39,818 nucleotides of DNA from a virus: the IMG/VR virus record IMGVR_UViG_3300009373_000585, positions 1-39,818 of that record; one strand, 5' to 3'. Both the position numbers and the translations under genes were made by a program. The notes beneath the pieces are model-generated. The model was not told the DNA's origin and did not search any database. It saw only the letters and a program-made list of their open reading frames with translations. Each line of letters starts with the position of its first letter. The first letter of the stretch is position 1. Positions 14,427-22,176 of this stretch are shown piece by piece.

Positions 14427-15254
14427 TTATTGATCTCCAATCGCCATCACTGTAATAGTGTCTACATCTGTATGGGCAGAGGTGTAAAGCCTAGTATTTA
14501 CCTGGACAGAACCAACAGCATAAGTATCAGGCGTAAGAAATGTTGCACTTCCTGCATTGTCTCCTCCGGATCCCACAGCAGCATAGTCATCGTTTGCAAA
14601 ATCAGTATCCCAATTTATTGTGTATCGACCCACTGCATTATCAACTATGGATGACACATTGTAGCTGTCTCTGATTGCTATTCCTCCTGTACCATTGAAA
14701 TTGATCCAACCTTTGACAACACGTTCTTTCACGGCCGAAGCAAACTTGGCATAGGTTACGTTTGCGTCTTTGATCTTAGCGGTTTCTACAGCATCAGAGG
14801 CAATATGCTCTGCATCGATAGACCCGGCTGCGTAGTGCTCCGAGTCTATGGTGTCATCGGCTATCTTCGCACCAGTAACAGCATCGGCTGCTATTTTGGC
14901 TGTCTCGACACACAAAGCTGCTAAATGTTCTGGATCAATGCCGCCAGCCGCAAGGTGCTCTGAATCTACGGAATCGTCGGCAATTTTAGTACCATCTACT
15001 GCATCAGCTGCAAGTTTTGCAGTAGTAACGTTGAGATTCTTTATTATCGCCGTCTCCACTGCATCATTAGCCAAGCCGCCAACCAAGATCTTCGGCGCCT
15101 CGTTCTCAGTTGCATCATGCTTATGCCCTGTCGTCTCGTTCATTGCGGCCATAAGCCAGGTGATTATGAGATCAAGCTGACCCTCAAGATCTGCGTCGGT
15201 CAACACCTCTGTTCCCCAATTCTTAGTTCGTGCTAAATCAGACGGATATGCCAT
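14427..15254 (-). CDS. Repeat-containing tail fibre protein (275 aa)
   Basis: Residues 60-175 are built from short repeats of the kind VETAKIAADAVTGAKIADDT, alternating with IDSEHYAAGSIDAEHIASDA; such Ala/Asp/Ile repeats form beta-helical shafts in phage fibres. The N-terminus (DLEGQLDLIITWLMAAMNETTGHKHD) probably docks to the virion, and a nearly identical motif opens the small protein at 6660-6962. The C-terminal 100 residues (VVKGWINFNGTGGIAIRDSY, then WDTDFANDDYAAVGSGGDNA) form a globular head of the kind seen at fibre ends. The start lies directly after the hub gene's stop and has GAGGAGGATTAG upstream. Confidence 0.75.
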   Translation of the reverse strand: MAYPSDLARTKNWGTEVLTDADLEGQLDLIITWLMAAMNETTGHKHDATENEAPKILVGGLANDAVETAIIKNLNVTTAKLAADAVDGTKIADDSVDSEHLAAGGIDPEHLAALCVETAKIAADAVTGAKIADDTIDSEHYAAGSIDAEHIASDAVETAKIKDANVTYAKFASAVKERVVKGWINFNGTGGIAIRDSYNVSSIVDNAVGRYTINWDTDFANDDYAAVGSGGDNAGSATFLTPDTYAVGSVQVNTRLYTSAHTDVDTITVMAIGDQ

Positions 15255-16826
15255 CTAATCCTCCTCGTATGCTATTGCGTGAATTTTTATCTTCTTTATC
15301 TTAGGTCTGGTACTCGCTCCATCATGAAGCACTTGAAAGCTAAAGCGCCTCCCGACCATATTAGACTTCCATGTTTTCGTTACGGTTTTCTCAGGCGGTT
15401 CTGAGACTATTTGAGAAGTATTAACAATAAAAGTTGTATTGATCAAATCTCCTTCCGCCGTAAGAGAGAAAGTCTGCGATGCGCTTTGGTTCCCGCGATC
15501 GGCACTTGCCAATATCGAAAAGGAGCCTGATGTACCGTAAAAGGTTATAGTTACCTTTGTTAGTTTCATCCGGACATCATCAATGGGGAATCGGCTACCT
15601 CCATGAGCCAGCTTAAAGTCTCGCGAAGAAAAGTCCTTAGTCTCATATTTCGCCTGCGTATCCTCGCTATTGTCTGAGAAGGTAGCACTACCAACCTCAT
15701 ATATTTTGTCCTGTTGTGCGGATCCTGCGTATAGCTCGTTACTGCTGTATGTCAGGAGTGCCGGATACCCTAAGGTATCGCTCACAGCTGAATTGATAGG
15801 TCTTTTCATCCACCTGCCCAGCTTCGCGTTGTAGATCCGGTGCACATTCGGATAGCCTACGGTTCCGTCGCTATAAAACAGATGATATTCATCGTTCTTA
15901 TAGATGCCGAATATCCTGTTTGAAAAGCTAATGTCCTCCGGGAAGTCATGGAATGTCGTTAGGTTAATCCAGCTCGCACCATTCCATAAGAATACTCCAA
16001 GCGTCGGATACCTGGAGACAAAGTAGACCCCTTCGTTCCCGACCGCTATTGAGAGCGGCGCTGAGCATCCATGAGACCCTACAATCGGACGATAGCCTAC
16101 GTCTGGCATGTTAAATAATTCATACGCCTCGAACTCATCAAAGATAGTAAACTGATTTCTGAAATTAGGCACGCATCCCTTTGTCGGTCGCGGCATAGTC
16201 TGATTCCAGGCATCATTAGCCAGGCTGAAGCCATCAGCTGCATCAAAGTTCCCATGACCAGCCCTGGATCCATATACCACATTTCCCCCACCCTCAGCTA
16301 CCAGACGGCTTTTATAGTAGTAAAGACGTTCCCTGGCAGCTGCTGGAGGATCAGTAAGGGCTGCGATCGCGACACCAATCGTCTTTTTCTTTATATTGTC
16401 GGTCGAGTTCGTGATATAAAGCACACTCCCTACTGATACCCCATGACAAAGAGCATCCCCGGTGAAGGCACCGTCATCCTCCTGGTTAATGTTAGCCCCA
16501 CTTTTAATAACGAGATCTCCAGCCCCATCACCAGCCTTAATGACACCATACAGGGCACTCGATCCGTTCTCGTCATGCTGTATAAGAAGGTCAAGCGGGT
16601 TTGAGTACGTTGCGCCACCAGAGGAAACTTCGGTAACGCCTTTTGATCGGATCATACCTCCGAGCAGAATAGAGTCCCAGTTTTCTATGATTCGAGCCTC
16701 ATTCGCCTTTACCTCCTGGTCAGCACCTACCTTGTTCTCGCCACCGGAGAAGGAGAAAAGCTCCAAGACCAGTTCTCTTGGATCCCTTTTGTCTAATACG
16801 GCTCTGTTACTAAGTTTTCGGCTCAT
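15255..16826 (-). CDS. Tail hub / head-closure protein, beta-propeller-like (523 aa)
   Basis: The N-terminus FSFSGGENKVGADQEVKANEARIIENWDSILLGGMIRSKGVTEV is the hallmark opening of a podovirus family (stopper or hub proteins of the P22 gp10 kind) in which repeated beta-blades follow. The middle has blade-like units (NGASWINLTTFHDFPEDISF, FGIYKNDEYHLFYSDG, ELYAGSAQQDKIYEV), and the end is a beta-sandwich (KLTKVTITFYGTSGSFSILA). It should plug or connect the portal-adaptor complex. It lies between the adaptor gene and the fibre gene, as expected. Family placement rests on pattern recognition. Confidence 0.6.
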   Translation of the reverse strand: MSRKLSNRAVLDKRDPRELVLELFSFSGGENKVGADQEVKANEARIIENWDSILLGGMIRSKGVTEVSSGGATYSNPLDLLIQHDENGSSALYGVIKAGDGAGDLVIKSGANINQEDDGAFTGDALCHGVSVGSVLYITNSTDNIKKKTIGVAIAALTDPPAAARERLYYYKSRLVAEGGGNVVYGSRAGHGNFDAADGFSLANDAWNQTMPRPTKGCVPNFRNQFTIFDEFEAYELFNMPDVGYRPIVGSHGCSAPLSIAVGNEGVYFVSRYPTLGVFLWNGASWINLTTFHDFPEDISFSNRIFGIYKNDEYHLFYSDGTVGYPNVHRIYNAKLGRWMKRPINSAVSDTLGYPALLTYSSNELYAGSAQQDKIYEVGSATFSDNSEDTQAKYETKDFSSRDFKLAHGGSRFPIDDVRMKLTKVTITFYGTSGSFSILASADRGNQSASQTFSLTAEGDLINTTFIVNTSQIVSEPPEKTVTKTWKSNMVGRRFSFQVLHDGASTRPKIKKIKIHAIAYEED

Positions 16827-16835
16827 AGAATCACC

Positions 16836-17525
16836 TTATCCCCACTTATGTCCCTGGCCTTGCCTGTCTGTCTCAGATAGCACATCTTCTACGCCCATAT
16901 CCGGGACAGGGGATGTATCCTTCATAAATTCCTTCTCTGAGCGCTCTCTTGCTTTATTTACTAAATCGCTATATGTGGCGAGGCACTCAGCAGCTCTTGT
17001 ATTCTGGCCTATCGATCTCAGGAGTCTGTGCGCTGCATAATAGACAGATGCCTTCCTAAACTCCTTCGGGATAATCGATTCATCAGCATCTATGTCCAAA
17101 TCTGTCGTAGGATGCTTGAAGTAAAAAAGTTTATACGTCTTGCCGTTGAATCCACTCCCGGCCAGAAACTTCATCTTCTTCGTCCCGCTAAACTCCCACA
17201 TATAGAAGTAGCCCTGATCCTCTGTGGCGTTCTGGTAATACCATCGCCACTTATGTAACGGGATCTCGCGGTCTTTCGTGATCACATAGTCATTGATGAT
17301 AAGGCAATGCAGTGCAAGGTAATCACTGGGGACGTCTAACTCAAGACTCGCAATGGTACCTGTTGCATATTCCTTCACACATAGGGAGTCGGCGCAAAAT
17401 TGGATCTCTCCGGCATTGAGTGCTTCCTTCCTCTTTGCCGTCGGAAACGCATCATCAGTCCCCTCGTTAGGATCACCTAAGAGATCGTCGAGTAATGCTT
17501 GTTGTTCCCCGAAATTCCAGTCCAT
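16836..17525 (-). CDS. Head-tail adaptor protein (229 aa)
   Basis: The pattern of an N-terminal helix (LLDDLLGDPNEGTD, then FPTAKRKEALNAGEIQFCAD), a beta middle with DVPSDYLALHCLIIND, and helical C-terminal part (IPKEFRKASVYYAAHRLLRS, then TRAAECLATYSDLVNKARER) is that of podovirus adaptor proteins that attach beneath the portal. Lengths near 200-230 residues are usual. The start has GGAGGTGTAA upstream and lies directly after the glycosyltransferase stop, so the sugar cluster has been set between capsid and adaptor. The next gene, ten bases on, is the hub. Confidence 0.6.
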   Translation of the reverse strand: MDWNFGEQQALLDDLLGDPNEGTDDAFPTAKRKEALNAGEIQFCADSLCVKEYATGTIASLELDVPSDYLALHCLIINDYVITKDREIPLHKWRWYYQNATEDQGYFYMWEFSGTKKMKFLAGSGFNGKTYKLFYFKHPTTDLDIDADESIIPKEFRKASVYYAAHRLLRSIGQNTRAAECLATYSDLVNKARERSEKEFMKDTSPVPDMGVEDVLSETDRQGQGHKWG

Positions 17526-18659
17526 TTACACCTCCACCATTTCGGTTATGTCTTTCTTCAATAAACCCTCAAATGCCTCTGCCCATAGATGTACTTTTTT
17601 GTCGGCGTTATGGTTCTCGTAGACGTTATCGTATGCCCTCTCTGCCAATCTCTTCCTTAGCCCCCTGGACTCAATAAGCTCTACCATCTGGTTGTACCAG
17701 GCATTCTTCGTATTCTCGACCAGAACGCCATCTTGTCCGTTTGTGATTACTGGCGTATAAGGTGGAATATTCGAGGCTATTGTGGGGATCCTCATAGCTG
17801 AGTATTCAAAGTATTTGATAGCCGACTTCTTCCTATTGAAATCTGTATCTGTAAGTGGGCATAACCCTATGTCCAGGTTGAGACACGCCAGCTTGTACGG
17901 GTACGCAGCATGAGATACCCAAGAGTGCCATTCAAGTTGCGCTTGAGGTATATCCTTAAAAAGACCATGAAAGCGCACATCACCAAAGTACACAAACTTG
18001 ACATTCTTGTATTGCTTGGCAATTCGTTTTATGACAGGCGCTACCATGAAGAGATCCTCGTAATGGCTACCCCCGCCCTGCCATCCGATCCGGATCTCCT
18101 TTTTAACCATCTCAACTTTTGGAAAGATGCTAAAGTCTATAACATTCGGCAGTACAACGGTGTTCTTATTGAGCTTCTTGAATGTCTCGGCCAAGAGTGG
18201 CGTGGTGGTAGATACCATGTCCACCTTCTTGAATGACGCCTTGAAATAGTTATGCCTGCTGATATTCTTCTCAATATGAAAGTTATCCTCGCCATCGCGC
18301 CAAAGAGGGATGACATCACCCTCTTCTGTCTCGCGGAATTGCTCCTCAGTGCCCCAGTATCTATAAGACTCGTTCCAAGGGCTCACATTAAAGGGATCGT
18401 CATCGTAGTCAGCGACTATGAGCTTACCGTGCTTCCTGGCCGTTTTAATAAAGTTAAGCCATGCTGCATCAGCCGGGCGCTGGAATACTATGATCTCGGA
18501 TTCCATGATCTTCTGGTTGACAAACTCCAAATCCACCACATTATCCGGATGTATAGTCAGAATGTTCGCCTTCTCATGCTGGAGTAGCTTATAAAGCGGT
18601 TGTACGATCCGGTAATGGTTACATGCCCCACGATTACGTTCAAACCCCAGTATGCGCAT
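17526..18659 (-). CDS. GT4-like glycosyltransferase (377 aa)
   Basis: It opens MRILGFERNRGACNHYRIVQPLYKLLQHE, the first strand and glycine-rich loop of GT-B enzymes. It continues with VVLPNVIDFSIFP before KKEIRIGWQGGGSHYEDL, the linker into the nucleotide-binding domain, and has KYFEYSAMRIPTIASNIPPY then TPVITNGQDGVLVEN near residues 280-315, the acidic motif that contacts the nucleotide-sugar. Length is normal for the family. The reaction is transfer of a hexose or similar sugar; acceptor unknown. The ATG at 18659 is chosen because AGAGGAGGCAG precedes it; a TTG ten codons earlier is possible. It overlaps the kinase-like gene by 20 bases. Confidence 0.8.
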   Translation of the reverse strand: MRILGFERNRGACNHYRIVQPLYKLLQHEKANILTIHPDNVVDLEFVNQKIMESEIIVFQRPADAAWLNFIKTARKHGKLIVADYDDDPFNVSPWNESYRYWGTEEQFRETEEGDVIPLWRDGEDNFHIEKNISRHNYFKASFKKVDMVSTTTPLLAETFKKLNKNTVVLPNVIDFSIFPKVEMVKKEIRIGWQGGGSHYEDLFMVAPVIKRIAKQYKNVKFVYFGDVRFHGLFKDIPQAQLEWHSWVSHAAYPYKLACLNLDIGLCPLTDTDFNRKKSAIKYFEYSAMRIPTIASNIPPYTPVITNGQDGVLVENTKNAWYNQMVELIESRGLRKRLAERAYDNVYENHNADKKVHLWAEAFEGLLKKDITEMVEV

Positions 18660-19662
18660 ATTGTTCTGCCTCCTCTGCTTGGTATTCAAACTCCTTAATT
18701 ACCTTTTTCATGCTAAAGTTGTCATCCCATCCCCAGCTTGCCTTATAAGGTTCACCCAGGCACATTGGCGGCCTATCTGGGGGATCATCCTTGAGGCGTG
18801 CCCAGCCAAAGTCGATCAGCTTTATTACGCCATCCTTGACCATAAGGTTGTTAGGAGTTATGTCTCTGTGCTCTACGGCATGAGCGCGTAGATCCTGAAT
18901 TATCTCGACGAGCTGTTTTCTCCAGTCCGGAGGTAACTTTTGAGCCGTTACCATCTCACCACAGTCCTCAATTTCAAGATGCTCCATCTTGCAATCTTGA
19001 TGATTGAACTTTACTTGCGGGAAATGCCTGGAGCTGCACTTTGACAGGATCCTACACTCATTCTCGATAAGGCTATAATCAGAATAGGCCGTTTGCTTCT
19101 TTATGACCTTGCCGTTCTTCCTTTCAACAGTAGACGTCGCACCTTTGAAATATTGATTGAAGCGACCCACCGTAGGATCCACTGGCTCCACCCAGCCCAC
19201 GCCTGAGTCCTTTAGGGCGCTTAGGAGATCTTCGATGGAGGCATCCCCAAGCCAGCGCTTGTAGTCATCGGAGACATAGTTCTTGTGATGTACCGCATGA
19301 TACCCCAGCGCTATCAGGAAAAGCTCCTTTGCTGGTATATAAAACCCTTTCGGTGTCTCCTGGCGTGTCTCAAGGATTGCTTCCTGGAAGGCTCTCGGAT
19401 AATAGCGATCACCTATGGAGCGCACATCTACATAAATATAGGTCTTGCCGATGGGTAGCTTGAACTGCACACGCGGGGAGGGATATGTCCGCGTGGCATT
19501 GGGGAAGATCTCCGTCCAATGGTCTAAGCTATAGACCAGGAGGTCGAGGTCGGAGTGCTCTCCCAACTGAACCCCGTCCGGCAGGTTTTCCCAGTTGCGT
19601 AACACGACATACGGAAAATCCACGTCATTCATAAATTGAAAGAATTGCTTTAGACTCTGCAT
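18640..19662 (-). CDS. Nucleotidyltransferase-kinase fusion protein (340 aa)
   Basis: Residues 1-160 look like a nucleotidyltransferase: GEHSDLDLLV (Asp38, Asp40) and a third acid in YIYVDVRS (Asp79). Residues 165-330 are a compact protein-kinase-like fold: VIKKQ supplies the ATP lysine (188/189), LIENE the helix-C glutamate, HRDITPNN (265-272) the catalytic loop and IDFGWA (284-286) the metal aspartate. All key residues of both parts are present. Kinase-like enzymes of this size phosphorylate sugars or proteins; with a GT4 downstream and a WbqC-like gene upstream, a sugar or glycan substrate is likely. The domain pairing is unusual in phages. The start has AAAGGGCACC upstream. Confidence 0.7.
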   Translation of the reverse strand: MQSLKQFFQFMNDVDFPYVVLRNWENLPDGVQLGEHSDLDLLVYSLDHWTEIFPNATRTYPSPRVQFKLPIGKTYIYVDVRSIGDRYYPRAFQEAILETRQETPKGFYIPAKELFLIALGYHAVHHKNYVSDDYKRWLGDASIEDLLSALKDSGVGWVEPVDPTVGRFNQYFKGATSTVERKNGKVIKKQTAYSDYSLIENECRILSKCSSRHFPQVKFNHQDCKMEHLEIEDCGEMVTAQKLPPDWRKQLVEIIQDLRAHAVEHRDITPNNLMVKDGVIKLIDFGWARLKDDPPDRPPMCLGEPYKASWGWDDNFSMKKVIKEFEYQAEEAEQYAHTGV

Positions 19663-19670
19663 GGTGCCCT

Positions 19671-19862
19671 TTATTTTTTGTTTTCGTCGAGCTTATGATC
19701 TCCACACCAATCATTAGGGAATACGACCGGATAACCATTCATAGTAGGAGCATGGCGCCGGCAGCGTCCCAGTTTTGTCTCTCCCTTTTCATTCTTTTTT
19801 GCCACATACCACATGCACGTCGAGCAACTCATACCTTTACTGCGATGTACCCAGGGATCCAT
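19671..19862 (-). CDS. Small cysteine-rich protein (63 aa)
   Basis: Four main cysteines are placed as SCSTCMWY, GRCRRHAPT and DWCGDH, with His residues near, which should bind one zinc or an iron-sulfur cluster. The pattern C-x2-C, then GRCRRHAPT, then PVVFPNDWCGDH is seen in many small phage proteins of unknown function. The start has AAAGGAGGAAAAC upstream, nearly ideal. It overlaps the end of the preceding small gene by 26 bases and lies between that gene and the fusion kinase. No function is recognised. Confidence 0.65.
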   Translation of the reverse strand: MDPWVHRSKGMSCSTCMWYVAKKNEKGETKLGRCRRHAPTMNGYPVVFPNDWCGDHKLDENKK

Positions 19863-20028
19863 GTTTTCCTCCTTTTTCTATTCTGCAACGCATAACACCT
19901 ATCGCAAATTTAAGACGTTTCCAAAAGCTCGCGTTTGCAAGGATCTCTTTAAGCAGGCGCTCCGTGTTTTTGCGTGCTTCCTGCCTGGCTTCCTTCTTCA
20001 TCTTTCTTGCCAGCTTCTTGTATTTCAC
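19837..20028 (-). CDS. Small basic amphipathic protein, GTG start (63 aa)
   Basis: Residues 1-30 are a very basic helix (KKLARKMKKEARQEARKNTE), followed by an amphipathic segment ASFWKRLKFAIGVMRC like those in small phage proteins that sit on membranes, then a polar tail. The start is GTG at 20028 with CAGGAG about ten bases upstream. It overlaps the end of the WbqC-like gene by 80 bases in another frame, so one of the two ends is under relaxed constraint. Function is unknown. Confidence 0.5.
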   Translation of the reverse strand: MKYKKLARKMKKEARQEARKNTERLLKEILANASFWKRLKFAIGVMRCRIEKGGKHGSLGTSQ

Positions 20029-20563
20029 TCTTTTTAACTCCTGCGTTAAGTATGTTCGTAGTTTTCTCTATACCGAACTCGTTAAACATCTCAAAAACGC
20101 TCTTTCTGTGGTTGCTCTTAAAAGGCACAAACTTAATACCGTTTTCCTCAAGCGCTTTGAGATCCAAATAGCGCTCCGGCGCCTTATGGTCTGCCAGGTA
20201 CTCATCGGCCTCGTAGAACTTCAAGATCTCGATCAGCCGGGCTGTGGACTTAGCATCTGTCTGAGGAGGAGGTTCAAACCGAATCTTGGCCGGGTTTACC
20301 CCCAACGTCTTTGCAATCGCGACAATCCAGCCCAGATTGACATCAACCAAATTCTGCCCATCCGCGTAATATTTGTCCAAGATCGCAGTCATGCCATGCC
20401 GAATAGGCTTAGTCCACCACTTGCCATTGACTTGACATCGGTTTGTAAATCCATTTTTTTCGTATTGGCAATCCACTAAAAGAATAAACAAATCACATTG
20501 TGCCATTTTTTCGAAGAAACAAAACCAAGGTATAAAATTTGGTTGGTGAATAGCAACCCTCAT
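19949..20563 (-). CDS. WbqC-like protein (204 aa)
   Basis: The N-terminus MRVAIHQPNFIPWFCFFEKMAQCDLFILLVDCQYEKNGFTNRCQV matches the WbqC family signature (HQPxxxPW, then D, then FxxRxxI) of O-antigen gene clusters. These proteins are thought to act in nucleotide-sugar or glycan biosynthesis, but their exact reaction is poorly known. RHGMTAILDKYY and FVPFKSNHRKSVFEMFNEFG fit the remainder of the family. The last 30 residues are polar and low in complexity, overlapping the next gene, and look like an extension. An HNH gene is joined to its start (ATGs overlap by four bases). Confidence 0.75.
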   Translation of the reverse strand: MRVAIHQPNFIPWFCFFEKMAQCDLFILLVDCQYEKNGFTNRCQVNGKWWTKPIRHGMTAILDKYYADGQNLVDVNLGWIVAIAKTLGVNPAKIRFEPPPQTDAKSTARLIEILKFYEADEYLADHKAPERYLDLKALEENGIKFVPFKSNHRKSVFEMFNEFGIEKTTNILNAGVKKSEIQEAGKKDEEGSQAGSTQKHGAPA

Positions 20564-21006
20564 GTCTTTCCTCTCCCGTCAAAAACTATATCTGTTAATC
20601 TTGTTCTTTTGCCTGCTTCAAATTTACGATGAATCGATTGGTTTTTGAACGCCATAAGATTGTGAGGGCGATTATCGTTGGTAACTTTATTGATATGATG
20701 ACATACCTCAAATCGATGCAAATAGCGACCTATCTGTTTTTCTACGATAAGGCGATGCTCACGTACATAACCGTCTCGGTTATGAGGATGATTTCGTTTA
20801 AGGATTAAAATATATCCATCTTTATCCTTGATTTCGCCATTCTTATAGTGGGGTGAAGTTTCTCCCAATAAATGTACTCCATAAAAATGATTATTCTTTC
20901 CAGTCATATCTGGTCTCTTTTTTCCTTGTAGCTTCTTTCCTATGTCAGGTCTTTTTTTACCAGCCCAATATCCCGGCTTCGTGCGCTCGTAAACTCCTTT
21001 AGGCAT
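20560..21006 (-). CDS. NUMOD-HNH homing endonuclease (148 aa)
   Basis: The N-terminus (PKGVYERTKPGYWAGKKRPD, then GKNNHFYGVHLLGETSPHYK) is NUMOD-like and basic. The nuclease follows as DGYVREHRLIVEKQIGRYLHRF, then VCHHINKVTNDNRPHNLMAF, with the His-His-Ile-Asn core and Asn-Asp-Asn-Arg. It has no zinc ribbon, unlike its relative at 13232-13780. The gene is wedged between the acetyltransferase and the WbqC-like gene, touching both (stop/start overlap). It therefore appears inserted without disturbing translation. It should cut sites in related phages lacking the gene. Confidence 0.85.
   Translation of the reverse strand: MPKGVYERTKPGYWAGKKRPDIGKKLQGKKRPDMTGKNNHFYGVHLLGETSPHYKNGEIKDKDGYILILKRNHPHNRDGYVREHRLIVEKQIGRYLHRFEVCHHINKVTNDNRPHNLMAFKNQSIHRKFEAGKRTRLTDIVFDGRGKT
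20714..20751. repeat. 38-bp direct repeat, copy 2 (HNH gene)
   Basis: Identical to 13380-13417, at the equivalent position in the second HNH gene. Flanking sequence on both sides diverges, so only the core coding for the LIVEKQIGRYLHR segment is fully shared. Confidence 0.85.
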
Positions 21007-21488
21007 TATCTTTTCCTCCTAAACTTGGCCGGATTGCCACACCAGACCTCATTTTCGCCAATATCGTGCGTTACAACGCTACCAGCGCCTATTAGAGCCC
21101 CTTTCTTTATCCGAACACCGGGAAGTATGGTACTTCCGGCACCAATAGCCACGTCATCCTCTATTACAGTGTGTTTCCAGTTTGGTTTCCCGCTTGGCGG
21201 ATACTTGTCATTTGTAAAGGTAACTCGCGGAGCAATAAAACAGTTGCTCCCGATGCTCACACATTCCGGAATAAAACAGTGCGCCCCGATCCGGTTATAA
21301 TCCCCTATCTCAACACCATCCCCTATCTCGGTGTAGGATCCTATGGAGTTACACCTACCGATCCTGGCAGTCGGGTATATGTTTGTGAAATACCAGATCT
21401 GGTTACAAGCCCGCAGGGATAACCTGGCTTTTAAGGTCTTTATTAAGAGCCAGTATTTCCCGAAGATGTTTTCCCACAAATTGTTCAT
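21006..21488 (-). CDS. Hexapeptide-repeat (left-handed beta-helix) acetyltransferase (160 aa)
   Basis: From residue 38 the hexapeptide rhythm is clear: ARIGRCNSIGSYTEIGDGVE, then IGDYNRIGAHCFIPECVSIG. A loop with TNDKYPPSGKPNWKHTVIED precedes VAIGAGSTILPGVRIKKGAL, as in sugar O- or N-acyltransferases of the WbbJ type. GAGSVVTHDIGENEVWCGNPAKFRRK is the usual end. It should transfer an acetyl group from acetyl-CoA to a sugar. GGAG lies seven bases before the ATG. The first 28 codons overlap the dehydrogenase-like gene in another frame and precede the coil, so they may be a recent extension. Confidence 0.85.
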   Translation of the reverse strand: MNNLWENIFGKYWLLIKTLKARLSLRACNQIWYFTNIYPTARIGRCNSIGSYTEIGDGVEIGDYNRIGAHCFIPECVSIGSNCFIAPRVTFTNDKYPPSGKPNWKHTVIEDDVAIGAGSTILPGVRIKKGALIGAGSVVTHDIGENEVWCGNPAKFRRKR

Positions 21489-22176
21489 TCATGATCTCCA
21501 TTGCTGGGAGCACGCAGTGCCCGCCAATCGCTCCCTTTGGAGGATCCAGTACCATCTGCATATGGTCTGTGCCCTCCATCTCTTTGACCGTTTTGTTAAG
21601 CGTACGGAGGTACGTCTTGAGGTCGTTGTACTTAACCCCCATGAGGTCGCAACAGGTCTGGGCGTACCTGGCAAATTCTATATTCATGCCATATTGCACC
21701 AAACTCAGGAGTTTCAGGAGCTCCGTCGTCGTAGTGGATGCAAAGAATCCGAATCTCAAACCTGTCCTGTTCAAATAGTTCTTTACCGTAACCCAGTCCT
21801 TGCAGTCATCAAAGCCTATGAATAACTTATAGTTCGCAATGCACTCCGCCATGTGTCTGTGTGTCCCCAGGATCGGGACATGTACGATATGCGAGCGGAT
21901 CGTCCCATTCCAGAGCGACGTCCTCAGCTTATTGGTTGTCCCCACGGGGCAGGTTGTATGGATCATTACCAGCTCTGGATCATAGTCGTTCATATACTCA
22001 AGTGTTTTAGTATGGAACGTGGTACTGTAAGGATAACAGACGTGCATGACATCGACCTTATATGGTGTCTCTCCCTCTACGTCTTTGGTATCTATGCCAG
22101 GATAATATTTATTGAATACTTTATAGACGGCTCTGCCAATCTCACCCATTCCTATAACGATAACCTTCAGTCCCAT
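21403..22176 (-). CDS. Nucleotide-sugar dehydrogenase-like protein (257 aa)
   Basis: VIVIGMGEIGRAVYKVF (residues 5-21) is a Rossmann NAD-binding loop. HTTCPVGTTNKLRTSL is the second segment of the UDP-sugar dehydrogenase NAD domain, and KLLSLVQYGMNIEFARYAQTC resembles the long dimer helix. GAIGGHCVLPAMEIMNE near residue 220 matches the active-site loop GIGGHCIPVDP of UDP-glucose/UDP-N-acetylmannosamine dehydrogenases, keeping the catalytic Cys. At 257 residues it lacks most of the C-terminal UDP-binding domain, so it may use a different substrate or be non-oxidising. It overlaps the acetyltransferase gene by 86 bases. Confidence 0.7.
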   Translation of the reverse strand: MGLKVIVIGMGEIGRAVYKVFNKYYPGIDTKDVEGETPYKVDVMHVCYPYSTTFHTKTLEYMNDYDPELVMIHTTCPVGTTNKLRTSLWNGTIRSHIVHVPILGTHRHMAECIANYKLFIGFDDCKDWVTVKNYLNRTGLRFGFFASTTTTELLKLLSLVQYGMNIEFARYAQTCCDLMGVKYNDLKTYLRTLNKTVKEMEGTDHMQMVLDPPKGAIGGHCVLPAMEIMNEQFVGKHLREILALNKDLKSQVIPAGL

